Part shown: in pieces, positions 40,155 through 48,380 of the stretch
Position numbering within the stretch: position 1 is the first letter of the stretch
Layout: each line of letters opens with the position of its first letter
From: CAVOJY01 sp963696405
GTDB lineage: Bacteria > Chloroflexota > Limnocylindria > Limnocylindrales > CSP1-4
Direction of reading: 5' to 3'
Length of the DNA: 64,000 bases
Assembly: GCA_963696405.1 (NCBI GenBank)
Contig: CAVOJY010000003.1
Span: 62,001-126,000 of the forward strand
Notes under the pieces: model-generated
What the model saw: only the letters and a program-made list of their open reading frames with translations
Database searches by the model: none
What the model was told of the DNA's origin: nothing
Translations under genes and position numbers: made by a program

Positions 40155-40442
40155 ATGCTGCTTGCGCGCGTGGCTGGCACGGTCGTGGCCAGCCGCAAGG
40201 AACCGCTGATGGAGGGGCTCACGCTCCTGCTCCTGCGGCAGCTCGACGTTGACGATAGCGAGACGGGCGGCTACGTGGTGGCCGTGGATGCCGTGGGTGC
40301 CGGGGTCGGCGAAGTCGTGCTGTTCGCCTCGGGCAGCTCGGCCCGCCAGACGGCCGCGACCAGGGACCGGCCCTGCGACGCGGTGGTCATGGCCATCGTC
40401 GACACCTGGGAGGTTGGCGGGACGACCGCTTACACGAAGTGA
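40155..40442 (+). CDS. BMC-P pentameric vertex protein (EutN/CcmL family), first copy
   Basis: A 95-residue vertex protein that caps the corners of the polyhedral shell. ARVAGTVVASRKEPLMEGLT is the family N-terminus, followed by VAVDAVGAGVGEVVLFASGS and RDRPCDAVVMAIVDTWEVGG, the conserved beta-barrel segments ending in IVD. It lies 72 bp after BMC-H and 58 bp before the aldehyde dehydrogenase gene. Confidence 0.93.
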   Translation: MLLARVAGTVVASRKEPLMEGLTLLLLRQLDVDDSETGGYVVAVDAVGAGVGEVVLFASGSSARQTAATRDRPCDAVVMAIVDTWEVGGTTAYTK

Positions 40443-40500
40443 CGGCCCCGGGGGCCGGGGCGGACGTCCCGGCCCCTTCGGTCGATGAGGTGCCCGAGGA

Positions 40501-41985
40501 ATGACGATCAGCAGGCCGCCTGACATCGACGAACGCGACGTCGCGGACGTCATCGCACGCGTCCGCGACCGGCTCGGGCTGCCGGGGGCCGCGGTCGAGG
40601 CCCGGTTGGGGTCACCTGCCGGCCCAGTCGCGCCCGCGGAGCCGGTCACCCCGGACACCGCGCTGGGCATCCACCCGACGGTCGAGTCGGCCGTGGGGGC
40701 CGCCAGGGAGGCCTTCCGAGCATACGGATCGATCGGGCTCGACCGGCGGTACTGCATCGTCGAGGCGATCCGGCGCGCCGCGCTTGCCGAGGCCGACCGC
40801 CTGGCCCACATGGCGCTCGAGGAGACCGGCATGGGCCGCCTCGACGACAAGGCGACGAAGATCCGGATCGTGGCCGAGAAGGCGCCGGGGCCCGAGGACC
40901 TCGAGCCGCGGGCGACCACCGGCGACCGGGGCATGATGATCACCGAGTGGGCCCCGTTCGGGATCCTCGCCTCGATCACCCCGATTACGAACCCGGCCTC
41001 CACCATCATCAACAACACGATCAGCGGGATCAGCGCCGGGAACGCCATCGTCTTCAACCCCCACCCCGGAGCGAAGCGGGTCTCGGCCGAGACGGTCCGC
41101 GTCATCAACCGCGCGATTGTCGAGGCAGGCGGACCGCCGGGACTGGTCACGGCGGTCGCGGAGCCGACGATCGAGTCGGCCCGCGAGCTGATGAACCACG
41201 ACGCGGTGTCGGTCCTCGTGGTCACCGGCGGGGGCGCCGTGGTCCGCGAGGCACTGAAGACGGCCAAGCGCGCGGTGACCGCCGGTCCCGGCAACCCGCC
41301 GGCCGTGGTGGACGAGACAGCCGACCTGGAGAAGGCCGGGCGGGACCTCGTCCTGGGCGCCTCCTTCGACAACAACATCGTCTGCATCGACGAGAAGGAA
41401 GTCCTCGTCGTCGAGCGCGTGGCGGACCGCCTCATCGAGTCGATGGTGCGCCACGGCGCGTACCTCCTCCGCGAGCACGAGCTCCGCAAGGTCGAGCAGC
41501 TCATCTTCAGCGGGCCGGTCGAGCCGCCCCGCCACGGCATGGTCGACGTACGCTGGGTGGGGAAGGACGCCGACCGGATTCTCGCCGCGATCGGAGGCCG
41601 CGCCGACCGCGAGATCCGGCTCCTCATCGCCGACGTCCCGCGGGGGCACCCGCTCGTCTACACGGAGCAGCTGCTCCCCGTCCTGCCGATCGTGCGGGTC
41701 CGCGACGTGAACGAGGCGATCAGCCTCGCGGTGGAGGTGGAGCACGGCTTCAAGCACACGGCTTCCATCCACTCGGCGAACGTCGAGACGATCACGCGCA
41801 TGGCCCGCGCCATGAACTGCAGCATCTTCGTGGCGAACGGTCCGTGTTTCGCCGGGCTCGGCGAAGGCGGCGAGGGGTTCACCTCGTTCTCGATCGCCAG
41901 CCCGAGCGGGGACGGTCTCACCCGTCCGCGCACCTTCTCGCGCGAGCGCCGGGTCACCGTCGTCGGCGCGCTGAGGATCGTGTGA
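40501..41985 (+). CDS. CoA-acylating aldehyde dehydrogenase with encapsulation peptide
   Basis: Oxidises an aldehyde, probably acetaldehyde from DeoC, to acyl-CoA with NAD+ inside the microcompartment (PduP/EutE-like class). Residues about 10-26 (ERDVADVIARVRDRLGLPG) are an amphipathic encapsulation helix, then a Pro/Ala linker of about 30 residues. In the 494-residue protein, SITPITNPASTIINNTISG and AVTAGPGNPPAVVDETADL are cofactor-binding parts; DNNIVCIDEKEV contains the catalytic cysteine at residue 295; FVANGPCFAGLGEGGEGFTS is the C-terminal motif. Its stop overlaps the next ATG. No phosphotransacylase or alcohol dehydrogenase, usual partners for CoA and NAD recycling, is present here. 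Confidence 0.94.
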   Translation: MTISRPPDIDERDVADVIARVRDRLGLPGAAVEARLGSPAGPVAPAEPVTPDTALGIHPTVESAVGAAREAFRAYGSIGLDRRYCIVEAIRRAALAEADRLAHMALEETGMGRLDDKATKIRIVAEKAPGPEDLEPRATTGDRGMMITEWAPFGILASITPITNPASTIINNTISGISAGNAIVFNPHPGAKRVSAETVRVINRAIVEAGGPPGLVTAVAEPTIESARELMNHDAVSVLVVTGGGAVVREALKTAKRAVTAGPGNPPAVVDETADLEKAGRDLVLGASFDNNIVCIDEKEVLVVERVADRLIESMVRHGAYLLREHELRKVEQLIFSGPVEPPRHGMVDVRWVGKDADRILAAIGGRADREIRLLIADVPRGHPLVYTEQLLPVLPIVRVRDVNEAISLAVEVEHGFKHTASIHSANVETITRMARAMNCSIFVANGPCFAGLGEGGEGFTSFSIASPSGDGLTRPRTFSRERRVTVVGALRIV

Positions 41986-42614
41986 TGCCGCTCGAGCGGC
42001 CGGTGGACCCCGCGGAGGCGATGCGACCCGCTCTCGCGCTCCTCGAGCTCGACTCGATCGCCGCCGGCATCGACGCCGGCGACGCCATGGCCAAGCGGGC
42101 CGCCGTGGAGACGCTCCTCGCCGGCACCGTCCACCCGGGGAAATACCTGGTGCTCGTCGCGGGCGACGTCGCCGCGGTCGAGGAATTGTTCGCCGCCGGC
42201 GAGGACCGGGGCGCGGGCCACATCGTGGACCGGGTCATCCTGCGGGACGTCCACCCGGGCGTGGTCGCCGCCCTGACGGGGACCCGGCTGGGAGACGACG
42301 TGGAGGCCCTGGGGGTCCTGGAGACAGCGTCCGTGGCGGCCACCGTGGAGGCTGCCGACGCCGGCCTCAAGGGTGCCAGGGTGATCCTCCTCGAGATGCG
42401 GCTCGCCGACGGCCTGGGCGGCAAGGGATATCTCCTCTTCGGTGGAACCGTGTCGGCCGTGGAAGCGGCCGTCGAGATCGGCGCCGGGCGCATCGCACCC
42501 GACGCGGCGGTCGCGGTCCGCGTCATCCCGCGACTCGACCCGCGGATGCGCGAGAACCTGGCCGCGGAGCCGCGGTTCCGACACCGTGTCCGCGGGACGG
42601 CCGGGGAGGGCTAG
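41985..42614 (+). CDS. tandem-BMC shell protein (BMC-T), second copy
   Basis: A 209-residue protein with two BMC domains: residues about 14-95 (ALALLELDSIAAGIDAGDAM, YLVLVAGDVAAVEELFAAGE) and about 105-190 (ALGVLETASVAATVEAADAG, GKGYLLFGGTVSAVEAAVEI). The second domain has an ALGVLE start like classical BMC-H proteins, while the first is more divergent. It starts at ATG 41985 sharing the A of the dehydrogenase stop (TGATG). Together with the first BMC-T it gives two distinct trimeric tiles, which usually have different pores. Confidence 0.85.
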   Translation: MPLERPVDPAEAMRPALALLELDSIAAGIDAGDAMAKRAAVETLLAGTVHPGKYLVLVAGDVAAVEELFAAGEDRGAGHIVDRVILRDVHPGVVAALTGTRLGDDVEALGVLETASVAATVEAADAGLKGARVILLEMRLADGLGGKGYLLFGGTVSAVEAAVEIGAGRIAPDAAVAVRVIPRLDPRMRENLAAEPRFRHRVRGTAGEG

Positions 42615-42619
42615 CGGCC

Positions 42620-42904
42620 ATGCAGCTCGGACGGGTCATCGGCACGGTCGTCGCCAGCGTCAAGGATCCCGGCATCGAGGGGGTCCCGCTCCTGATCGTG
42701 CAGCCTCTCGACCGCGAGCGGAGGCCCTCCGGCCGGCCGTTCGTCGCCGCCGACGCCCTGCGCATGGCCGGGCCCGGCGAGCTCATCTACTGGGTCGGGG
42801 CGCGCGAGGCGGCCCAGGCGCTCGAGGAGACGTTCGCCCCGGTGGACCACGCGATCGTCGGGATCGTGGACGCGGTCGAGCCACTGGCGGGCGGGCGGCC
42901 ATGA
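42620..42904 (+). CDS. BMC-P pentameric vertex protein, second copy
   Basis: A 94-residue EutN/CcmL-type protein: QLGRVIGTVVASVKDPGIEG, LLIVQPLDRERRPSGRPFVA and GPGELIYWVGAREAAQALEE, ending FAPVDHAIVGIVDAVEPLAG. The loop region differs from the other two copies, and it lacks the usual GAGxGE glycine pattern (GPGE). It starts 5 bp after the second BMC-T gene, and its stop overlaps the third BMC-P start by 4 bp. Confidence 0.92.
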   Translation: MQLGRVIGTVVASVKDPGIEGVPLLIVQPLDRERRPSGRPFVAADALRMAGPGELIYWVGAREAAQALEETFAPVDHAIVGIVDAVEPLAGGRP

Positions 42905-43179
42905 AGGTCGGTCGCGTCGCCGGTACCGTCGTCGCAACCGTCCAGGCGCCGGTGTTCGACGGGCGAACGCTGCTCCTGTGCACGCTCCTCGACGCCGACG
43001 GAGCGGAGAGCGACGGCTACATCATCGCCGCCGACACGGTGGGCGCCGGGGCGGGAGAGACCGTGCTCATCCTCGACGAGGGCACGTCGGCGCGGCAGAT
43101 CGTCGACGTTGCCACGGGACCGATCCGGGCTGTCGTGGTGGGCATCATCGACCAGGTCGACGCCTGGCCGCTTGGGTGA
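42901..43179 (+). CDS. BMC-P pentameric vertex protein, third copy
   Basis: A 92-residue EutN/CcmL-type vertex protein: KVGRVAGTVVATVQAPVFDG, YIIAADTVGAGAGETVLILD, and GPIRAVVVGIIDQVDAWPLG at the end. It is closest to the first copy in the GAGAGE loop. Its stop overlaps the GTG of the regulator gene (GTGA), tying the regulator into the operon. Confidence 0.93.
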   Translation: MKVGRVAGTVVATVQAPVFDGRTLLLCTLLDADGAESDGYIIAADTVGAGAGETVLILDEGTSARQIVDVATGPIRAVVVGIIDQVDAWPLG

Positions 43180-44003
43180 GCGGCTCGCGCAGCACACCGG
43201 CCGCCCGACCCGGACCGACCGCGCTCGCCGCGGCGGCGGACCCTCCGTTCCCGCCCGACCTGTCCGTCAGCCGCACGCGCCCCGAGCCGTTGCGATACCA
43301 GATCCGACGGGCGATCGCCGGGCAGATCGCCTCGGGCGAGCTCGCCCCGGGTGACCGCCTCCCGACCGAGCGCGAGTACGCCGACCGGCTCGGCGTCAGC
43401 CTCGCCCCGGTCCGCCAGGCGCTCCTCGACCTGGTCGCGACCGGCCAGCTCTACCGTGTCAAGGGGAAGGGGACGTTCGTCCGGGAGCCGGGCCTCGAGG
43501 AGGAGATCACGCTGCTCCTCGGTTTCACCGACACCCTGCGGCATCTCGGGGTGCCGTTCCGGATCCGGGTGCTCGAGCAGGGCCTGGTCCCGGCGCCGGT
43601 GTGGGTGGCGCGCGCACTCGACGTGCCTGCCGGCGCGCCGGTCGTACGCCTGCGGCGCCTCGCGCTCGTGCGAGGCGAACCGGCTGCCGTGCTCGACGCG
43701 TTCCTGCCCGCCGAGCGCTTCCCCTCCCTTGCCGCGAGCGGGGAATTCGAGGACGGACAGTCGCTCTACCGACGGCTCGAGGAGGAATTCGGGGTGCAGC
43801 TTCGGGGGACCAGCGGGACCCTCCAGGTCGTCCACTGTGACGACGTCCAGGCAACGCTGCTCGACGTCCCGGTCGGCTCGGCCGCGCTCTTGGTCCGCTC
43901 GCTCGCCACCGACACGTCGGGCCGGCCCGTGGAGGCCGCGAACGTCCTCTATCGCGCCGATCGGTTCGTCTTCCACATCGAGCGCCCCCGCGTCCGGCCC
44001 TGA
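43176..44003 (+). CDS. GntR/HutC-family regulator of the BMC operon
   Basis: A 275-residue regulator with an N-terminal winged helix (PLRYQIRRAIAGQIASGELA, DRLPTEREYADRLGVSLAPV, LYRVKGKGTFVREPG) and a C-terminal UTRA ligand-binding domain (about residues 110-270). HutC-type proteins sense small metabolites such as sugar phosphates or amino-acid derivatives. GTG 43176 overlaps the last BMC-P gene by 4 bp, so it is the last gene of the shell operon and probably controls the promoter at 37431. The N-terminal 30 residues are Pro/Ala-rich and poorly conserved-looking. Confidence 0.9.
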   Translation: MSGSRSTPAARPGPTALAAAADPPFPPDLSVSRTRPEPLRYQIRRAIAGQIASGELAPGDRLPTEREYADRLGVSLAPVRQALLDLVATGQLYRVKGKGTFVREPGLEEEITLLLGFTDTLRHLGVPFRIRVLEQGLVPAPVWVARALDVPAGAPVVRLRRLALVRGEPAAVLDAFLPAERFPSLAASGEFEDGQSLYRRLEEEFGVQLRGTSGTLQVVHCDDVQATLLDVPVGSAALLVRSLATDTSGRPVEAANVLYRADRFVFHIERPRVRP

Positions 44004-44029
44004 CCGATGCGAGCGCCCCGGCCGCTGGA

Positions 44030-44872
44030 TCAGGCGGGCCGAGCGCGCCGCCCGCCGCGAAGCCCCAGCCTGGGTGCGACGACGAGGGCGACGAAGAACG
44101 CGGCCGTCTCGACGAGCACGATGGTGGCACCGCTCGGCACGTCGAACCAGTAGCTGAGGTACAGGCCGGTGACGGACGCGGCAACGCTCACGATGATCGC
44201 CACGGCCACCATGCGAAGGAAGCGGTGCGTGAGGAGCTGCGCCGTGGCGGCGGGAGTGACGAGCATGGCCACGACCAGGATGATCCCGACGGCCTGGATG
44301 CTGGCGACGATCGTGATGGCGATGAGGACCAGGAGCAGGTACTCGAGCCTGGTCACGGGCAGGCCGGCGGCTGCGGCGCCGAGGGGATCGAAGGTCGCGT
44401 AGAGAAGCTCCTTCCAGAAGACCCCGACGATGATGATCACGGCGATCGCCAGCACGCCGAGGCCGGCCAGCTCGAGCGCGCTGATGGCGAGGATGTTCCC
44501 GAAGAGAAGGCCGAAGAGGTCGACGACGTAGCCCTGGATCCGGCTGAAGAGGAAGACGCCGAGGGCGAACATCCCGGCGAAGAGGACGCCGATCGCCGTG
44601 TCTCCACGGAGGCGGCCCCTGCGGCTGACGACGCCGATGAGCACGGAGGTGAAGATCGCGGCGACACCGGCGCCGACCAGCACCGGCGCCTGGAGGATGA
44701 ACGCCACGACCACGCCCGGAAGCGCCGCATGGCTGATGGCGTCCCCGGCGAAGGCGAGCCCCTTGAGCACGACGTAGCTGCCGACGATGGCGCAGGCGAC
44801 GCCGACGAGCACCGCGGCGGCCAGCGCCCGGTCGAAGAAGCCGTACGCGAGAGGTTCCAGGATGGCGTCCAT
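44030..44872 (-). CDS. znuB: zinc/manganese ABC transporter permease, ZnuB-like
   Basis: A 280-residue inner-membrane permease of the ABC-3 family with about eight to nine hydrophobic segments. GSYVVLKGLAFAGDAISHAA and LPGVVVAFILQAPVLV form the conserved first half; VGIILVVAMLVTPAATAQLL is the family signature near residue 215. ATG 44872 lies one base from the stop of the ATPase gene. Together with the ATPase and binding protein it imports Zn(II), or possibly Mn(II); the Fur-family gene at the head suggests zinc or iron control. Confidence 0.9.
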   Translation of the reverse strand: MDAILEPLAYGFFDRALAAAVLVGVACAIVGSYVVLKGLAFAGDAISHAALPGVVVAFILQAPVLVGAGVAAIFTSVLIGVVSRRGRLRGDTAIGVLFAGMFALGVFLFSRIQGYVVDLFGLLFGNILAISALELAGLGVLAIAVIIIVGVFWKELLYATFDPLGAAAAGLPVTRLEYLLLVLIAITIVASIQAVGIILVVAMLVTPAATAQLLTHRFLRMVAVAIIVSVAASVTGLYLSYWFDVPSGATIVLVETAAFFVALVVAPRLGLRGGRRARPA

Positions 44873-44873
44873 C

Positions 44874-45830
44874 TCAGCCCGGTCCCGGTGCGCCATTGTG
44901 GTAGTGCCGCTCGCCCCCCTCGGGCGCGTCATGGTGGTGGGCGTCATCGAGCACGACCGTACCGCCCCGGACGACGAGGAGATGCCCACCGTACGTCCGC
45001 GCCAGGACGTCGGGGTCGAGGACGAGGGAGGACGGTCCGAACGCCATGATCGTGCGGTTGATGGCCGCCACGCGCTGGAACCGCTGGGCGACGCAGGCGA
45101 GGTCGTGGGTGGTGGCCACGACCGTCTTGCCCCGCCGGGCTTCCCCCTCGAGGATGTCCATGAGGTCTTCCTGGGTCGTCGCGTCGATGCCGGTGACGGG
45201 CTCGTCGAGCAGGAAGAGCGCCGCTTCCGCCGCGAGCGCCCGGGCCAGGAACACGCGGCGCCGCTGGCCGCCTGACAGGGCTCCGATCTGGGTGCGCTCC
45301 GCGCCGCCCATGCCCACCTTGGCGAGGGCTGCCGCGACGGCGTCCCGGTCCGCCGCTCCCGGGCGCCGCACCAGTCCGAGCCCCGGGTAGCGGCCCATCA
45401 TGACCACGTCCCAGGCCGTGACCGGGAAGCCCCAGTCCACGAGCTCCGCCTGGGGCACATAGGCCACCCGCCTGGCCTCGCGGCCGGGCGGCGACCCCAG
45501 GACCTCGACGCGGCCACCGACGGGGGCGAGGAGGCCCGCCATGACCTTGAGCAGCGTGCTCTTGCCGGCGCCGTTGGGACCGACGACCGCCAGCAGGGTG
45601 CCGGCTTCCACGGCCAGGCTGATGCGCTCGATCGCAACCGTGTTGTCGTACCCGGCGGTCACGTCTGACAGCCACACGTCCGCGTGGGCGCGCGCGTGGC
45701 CGGCATCGACAGCCTGGCCCACCACCGGGAGCGCGCGGTCGGCGGTCGGGTGGTCGTGCGGATGGGCGTGGGGATCGAACCCCCGCGCACCCGGGCCGTG
45801 CTCTTCCGGCCGCTGCGGGTCTTCGGTCAC
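44874..45830 (-). CDS. znuC: metal ABC transporter ATPase, ZnuC-like, with His-rich ends
   Basis: A 318-residue ABC ATPase for the ZnuABC-type importer. Walker A is VVGPNGAGKSTLLKV, the Q-loop is in VAYVPQAELVDWGFP, the signature is ALSGGQRRRVFLARAL, Walker B is ALFLLDEPVTGID, and the H-loop is VATTHDL. Both termini are unusual: residues about 15-50 have HAHPHDHPTAD and HARAHAD, and the C-terminus has DDAHHHDAP and ERHYHNG. These histidine clusters may buffer or sense the transported metal. It begins just after the binding-protein stop and is one base from znuB. Confidence 0.92.
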   Translation of the reverse strand: MTEDPQRPEEHGPGARGFDPHAHPHDHPTADRALPVVGQAVDAGHARAHADVWLSDVTAGYDNTVAIERISLAVEAGTLLAVVGPNGAGKSTLLKVMAGLLAPVGGRVEVLGSPPGREARRVAYVPQAELVDWGFPVTAWDVVMMGRYPGLGLVRRPGAADRDAVAAALAKVGMGGAERTQIGALSGGQRRRVFLARALAAEAALFLLDEPVTGIDATTQEDLMDILEGEARRGKTVVATTHDLACVAQRFQRVAAINRTIMAFGPSSLVLDPDVLARTYGGHLLVVRGGTVVLDDAHHHDAPEGGERHYHNGAPGPG

Positions 45831-45831
45831 G

Positions 45832-46803
45832 TCACGAGGATCCCGCGGGCCGCAAAGCGTTCACGAGCTGCTCGACGTCGTGACGGATCATTGCCTCGTA
45901 CGTGTCAAGCGGCGGATCCCCGAGCGCGTCGTCGTACAGGTCCGAGACGACGCGGGCGCCGGTCTCGTCCGCGAGGCGTTGCACGAGGTTGGGCGGGAAC
46001 TGCGCCTCACTGAAGACCGCCTTGGCGCCCGCGGCCTTGACGGCGTCGATGAGGGCCGCCATCTCCCCGGCGCTGGGTTCCTGGCCCGCCGCGTCGACGA
46101 TCGTTCCAACGGCGGTGAGCCCGTAGGCCCGGGTGAAGTAGGGGAACGCGTCGTGGTACAGCACGAGCTTCCGATCCGCCGGAGGGATCGTCGCGATCTC
46201 ATCGCGAACCCAGCGATCAAGGTCGGCCAGCCGCGACCGGTAGGCGGCCGCGCCGTCCCGGTACGCGGCGCCGCCGGCCGGATCGGCCGCGACGAGTGCA
46301 TCCGCGATCCGGTCCACGTACTTCATCGCGTAGGTGACGTCGAGCCAGAGGTGGGGGTTCGGCTCGACTGCCTCGCCTCCGGCGATGTAGTCGACGCCAG
46401 GGAGGTTCTCCCCGAGTCGAACCACGGCGGCGGTCGAGCCGGAGCTCTCGATCGTCCTGGCCAGCCAGTCGTCGAGACCCAGCCCGTTCATGACGATGAG
46501 GCGCGCCCCGGCGAGCCGCGCCGCGTCGGATGGCTTCGGCTCGAACGTGTGGGGGTCGACGCCGCGAGGCACGAGGCTCACCACGTCGACGCGGCTGCCG
46601 CCGACCTGCCGGACGAGATCGCCGAAGACCGAGCTCGTGGTGACGACCGAGACCCCTGCCCCCGGCACAGCGGAGGGCGACCCGCCGCCGGCGCCTGAAC
46701 AGGCGGCGAGCAGCGCGGCGAGCGCGACGAGCGCAAGCGCGAGGACAACCGCAGGCGCGGGCCTCCGGTGCTGCCTGGCGTCTGCGGGGCCGTACCACCT
46801 CAT
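45832..46803 (-). CDS. znuA: metal-binding lipoprotein, ZnuA/TroA-like
   Basis: A 323-residue extracytoplasmic substrate-binding protein anchored as a lipoprotein: signal region VVLALALVALAALLAAC with lipobox AAC at about residue 35. The cluster A-I fold has VDPHTFEPKPSDAARLAG (first His ligand), NPHLWLDVTYAMKYVDRIAD (second His), LYHDAFPYFTRAYGL (third His), and an acidic ligand in VVSDLYDDALGDPP. There is no long His-rich loop, in contrast to the ATPase. ATG 46803 overlaps the fur stop (ATGA). First transporter gene of the fur-znuA-znuC-znuB operon. Confidence 0.92.
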   Translation of the reverse strand: MRWYGPADARQHRRPAPAVVLALALVALAALLAACSGAGGGSPSAVPGAGVSVVTTSSVFGDLVRQVGGSRVDVVSLVPRGVDPHTFEPKPSDAARLAGARLIVMNGLGLDDWLARTIESSGSTAAVVRLGENLPGVDYIAGGEAVEPNPHLWLDVTYAMKYVDRIADALVAADPAGGAAYRDGAAAYRSRLADLDRWVRDEIATIPPADRKLVLYHDAFPYFTRAYGLTAVGTIVDAAGQEPSAGEMAALIDAVKAAGAKAVFSEAQFPPNLVQRLADETGARVVSDLYDDALGDPPLDTYEAMIRHDVEQLVNALRPAGSS

Positions 46804-47264
46804 GGGGCGGCCGCCCCGTTGCACTCGGCGCAGCGCCCATAGAGCTCTATCCGGTGCGCCTCGGCCGTGAACCCGGCTCGCCGCGCGGCCTCGCGGATCG
46901 CCGCGTGAAGCTCGGCGTCGACGATGTCCACCGTGCGGTGACACTCGGTGCACACCGCGTGGTGGTGGTGGTGGTGGACGGGCTCGCAGGACACATACGC
47001 GTGCTCGCCGGTCGGGAGGTCGATCCGTTCGATCGCGTCGAGTTCACCGAGCAGTTCCAGCGTCCGGAAGATCGTGGCGCGACCGATGGCAATCTCCCCC
47101 GCGCGTGCACTGCGAGCAAGATCCGCGGCGGTGAAGTGGCCGGTCTGCCGAGCGATCAGCGCGGCGACGAGCCGCCTCGGCTCCGTCTGCCGGTAGCCTG
47201 CTCGACCCAGGATCTCGACGAGCGGCGCCGCGGCGCGCGGCGGATTGATACTCGGTCTCATCAT
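46800..47264 (-). CDS. Fur-family regulator (probable Zur), His-rich
   Basis: A 154-residue Fur-type repressor that should control the zinc transporter it heads. The winged helix covers residues about 10-85 (FTAADLARSARAGEIAIGRA, TIFRTLELLGELDAIERI). The regulatory metal site is CEPVHHHHHHAVCTECH, with six consecutive histidines where most Fur proteins have HHDH, and the structural zinc CxxC pairs are CTEC and CAEC near the C-terminus. Starts at ATG 47264 or the next ATG at 47261. The downstream gene set suggests zinc specificity; iron or manganese are possible. Confidence 0.9.
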   Translation of the reverse strand: MMRPSINPPRAAAPLVEILGRAGYRQTEPRRLVAALIARQTGHFTAADLARSARAGEIAIGRATIFRTLELLGELDAIERIDLPTGEHAYVSCEPVHHHHHHAVCTECHRTVDIVDAELHAAIREAARRAGFTAEAHRIELYGRCAECNGAAAP

Positions 47265-47286
47265 GGGCCAAATGATACCCGGTCTC
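47246..47286. promoter_or_regulatory. direct/inverted repeats at the fur start
   Basis: TGATACTCGGTCTC (47246-47259) recurs with one mismatch as TGATACCCGGTCTC (47273-47286), 27 bp apart, and ATCAT/ATGAT arms flank GGGCCAA at 47260-47276. They straddle the fur start codons, so autoregulatory binding is possible. None matches a standard Zur box. Confidence 0.3.
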
Positions 47287-47519
47287 GTCAGACACTGCGA
47301 GAACCACGAACCGAGAGAGTCACCCGCGAGGCTCCCGGCGGATGCAGAACGACACCGCGGAGGCTCTCTGCTGCAGACTGCACCCGTCGCCGCGGTCGGG
47401 GGAGGCCGTCCGGCCCGCAGTCCTCGTCCGCCTGCGGTACCCTCTGGCCCAATCATCATCTCGGCTCAATCGCCGACCGCAGGATCGTCGAACCGCAGAT
47501 CCCCGAAAGGAGCCTCCCC

Positions 47520-48380
47520 CTGTCCTCGAACCGCCCCACCTCGAAGTCCGCGACCCGGCGGGAACGGCGCGCCGCCGAGCGCGATCAGCGCCGCCAGGCG
47601 GCCCCGAAGCCGTCGGGACTGTCGGTCCGGATCCCGCCCATCGCGTGGATCACGGGCGCTGCGATCGCCGTGGGCGTGCTCGTCATCATCATCGCTGTCG
47701 TGGCGATCGGTGGGCGCGGCGGCCCGAGCGTCGCGCTGACCAAGCCCGCCGAGCTGGCGCCCAGCGAACTCATCGACGGTCGCTCGATTGGGTCGGCGGA
47801 GGCGCCGGCGCAGATGGATGTCTGGGCGGACTACCAGTGCCCCGGCTGCGGCATCTTCAGCGAAGACGTCGAACCGCGGCTGATCAACCAGTACGTCCGG
47901 CAGGGCAACCTCCGGATCACGTTCCGCGATTTCGCTTTCCTGGGCCAGGAATTGCTCGATGCCGCGGTGGCCGCCCGCTGCGCCGGTGAACAGGGGCAGT
48001 TCTGGCACTACATGCAGTACGTCTTCGCGAACCAGAGCGGCGAGAACCAGGGCCGGTTCACCCGGGCGTTCCTCGACAGCGTCGCCCGCGAGCTGGGCCT
48101 CGACGTGAACGCGTTCGGTTCCTGCCTGGCCGGCACCAAGGCGAAGCAGGCCGTGGCTGACGAGACCAACCAGGGAGGCGCCGTCCCCATCAGCTCGACT
48201 CCAACGCTCATCGTGAATGGCCAGAAGGTCGCCTCGCTCGAGTTCGGTGTCATCACGAAGGCCATCGATGACGCGATCGCCGCCGCGCAGGGAGGCACCC
48301 CTGCGCCGGGATCGCCGGCGGCCAGCGGGCCGCCCGCGGCGAGCTCGTCGCCCGTGACCACCCCGACGCCGACACCGTGA
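47520..48380 (+). CDS. membrane-anchored DsbA-like thiol-disulfide oxidoreductase
   Basis: A 286-residue protein with a basic cytoplasmic N-terminus (RRERRAAERDQRRQA), one membrane anchor at about residues 42-65 (AWITGAAIAVGVLVIIIAVV) and an external thioredoxin-fold domain with DVWADYQCPGCGIFSEDV, active site CPGC, and cis-Pro in ISSTPTLIVNG. A Pro/Thr-rich tail ends the protein. It introduces disulfides into exported proteins and is reoxidised by the VKOR that follows. The start appears to be a rare CTG at 47520, 7 bp after AAAGGAG; no ATG/GTG fits better. Its stop overlaps the VKOR start (GTGA). Confidence 0.85.
   Translation: MSSNRPTSKSATRRERRAAERDQRRQAAPKPSGLSVRIPPIAWITGAAIAVGVLVIIIAVVAIGGRGGPSVALTKPAELAPSELIDGRSIGSAEAPAQMDVWADYQCPGCGIFSEDVEPRLINQYVRQGNLRITFRDFAFLGQELLDAAVAARCAGEQGQFWHYMQYVFANQSGENQGRFTRAFLDSVARELGLDVNAFGSCLAGTKAKQAVADETNQGGAVPISSTPTLIVNGQKVASLEFGVITKAIDDAIAAAQGGTPAPGSPAASGPPAASSSPVTTPTPTP

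Noticed and set aside
46950..46985. GTGGTGGTGG run as a microsatellite or regulatory element
   Set aside because: It is the His6 codon run in the Fur-type metal site, in frame and flanked by conserved cysteine motifs.
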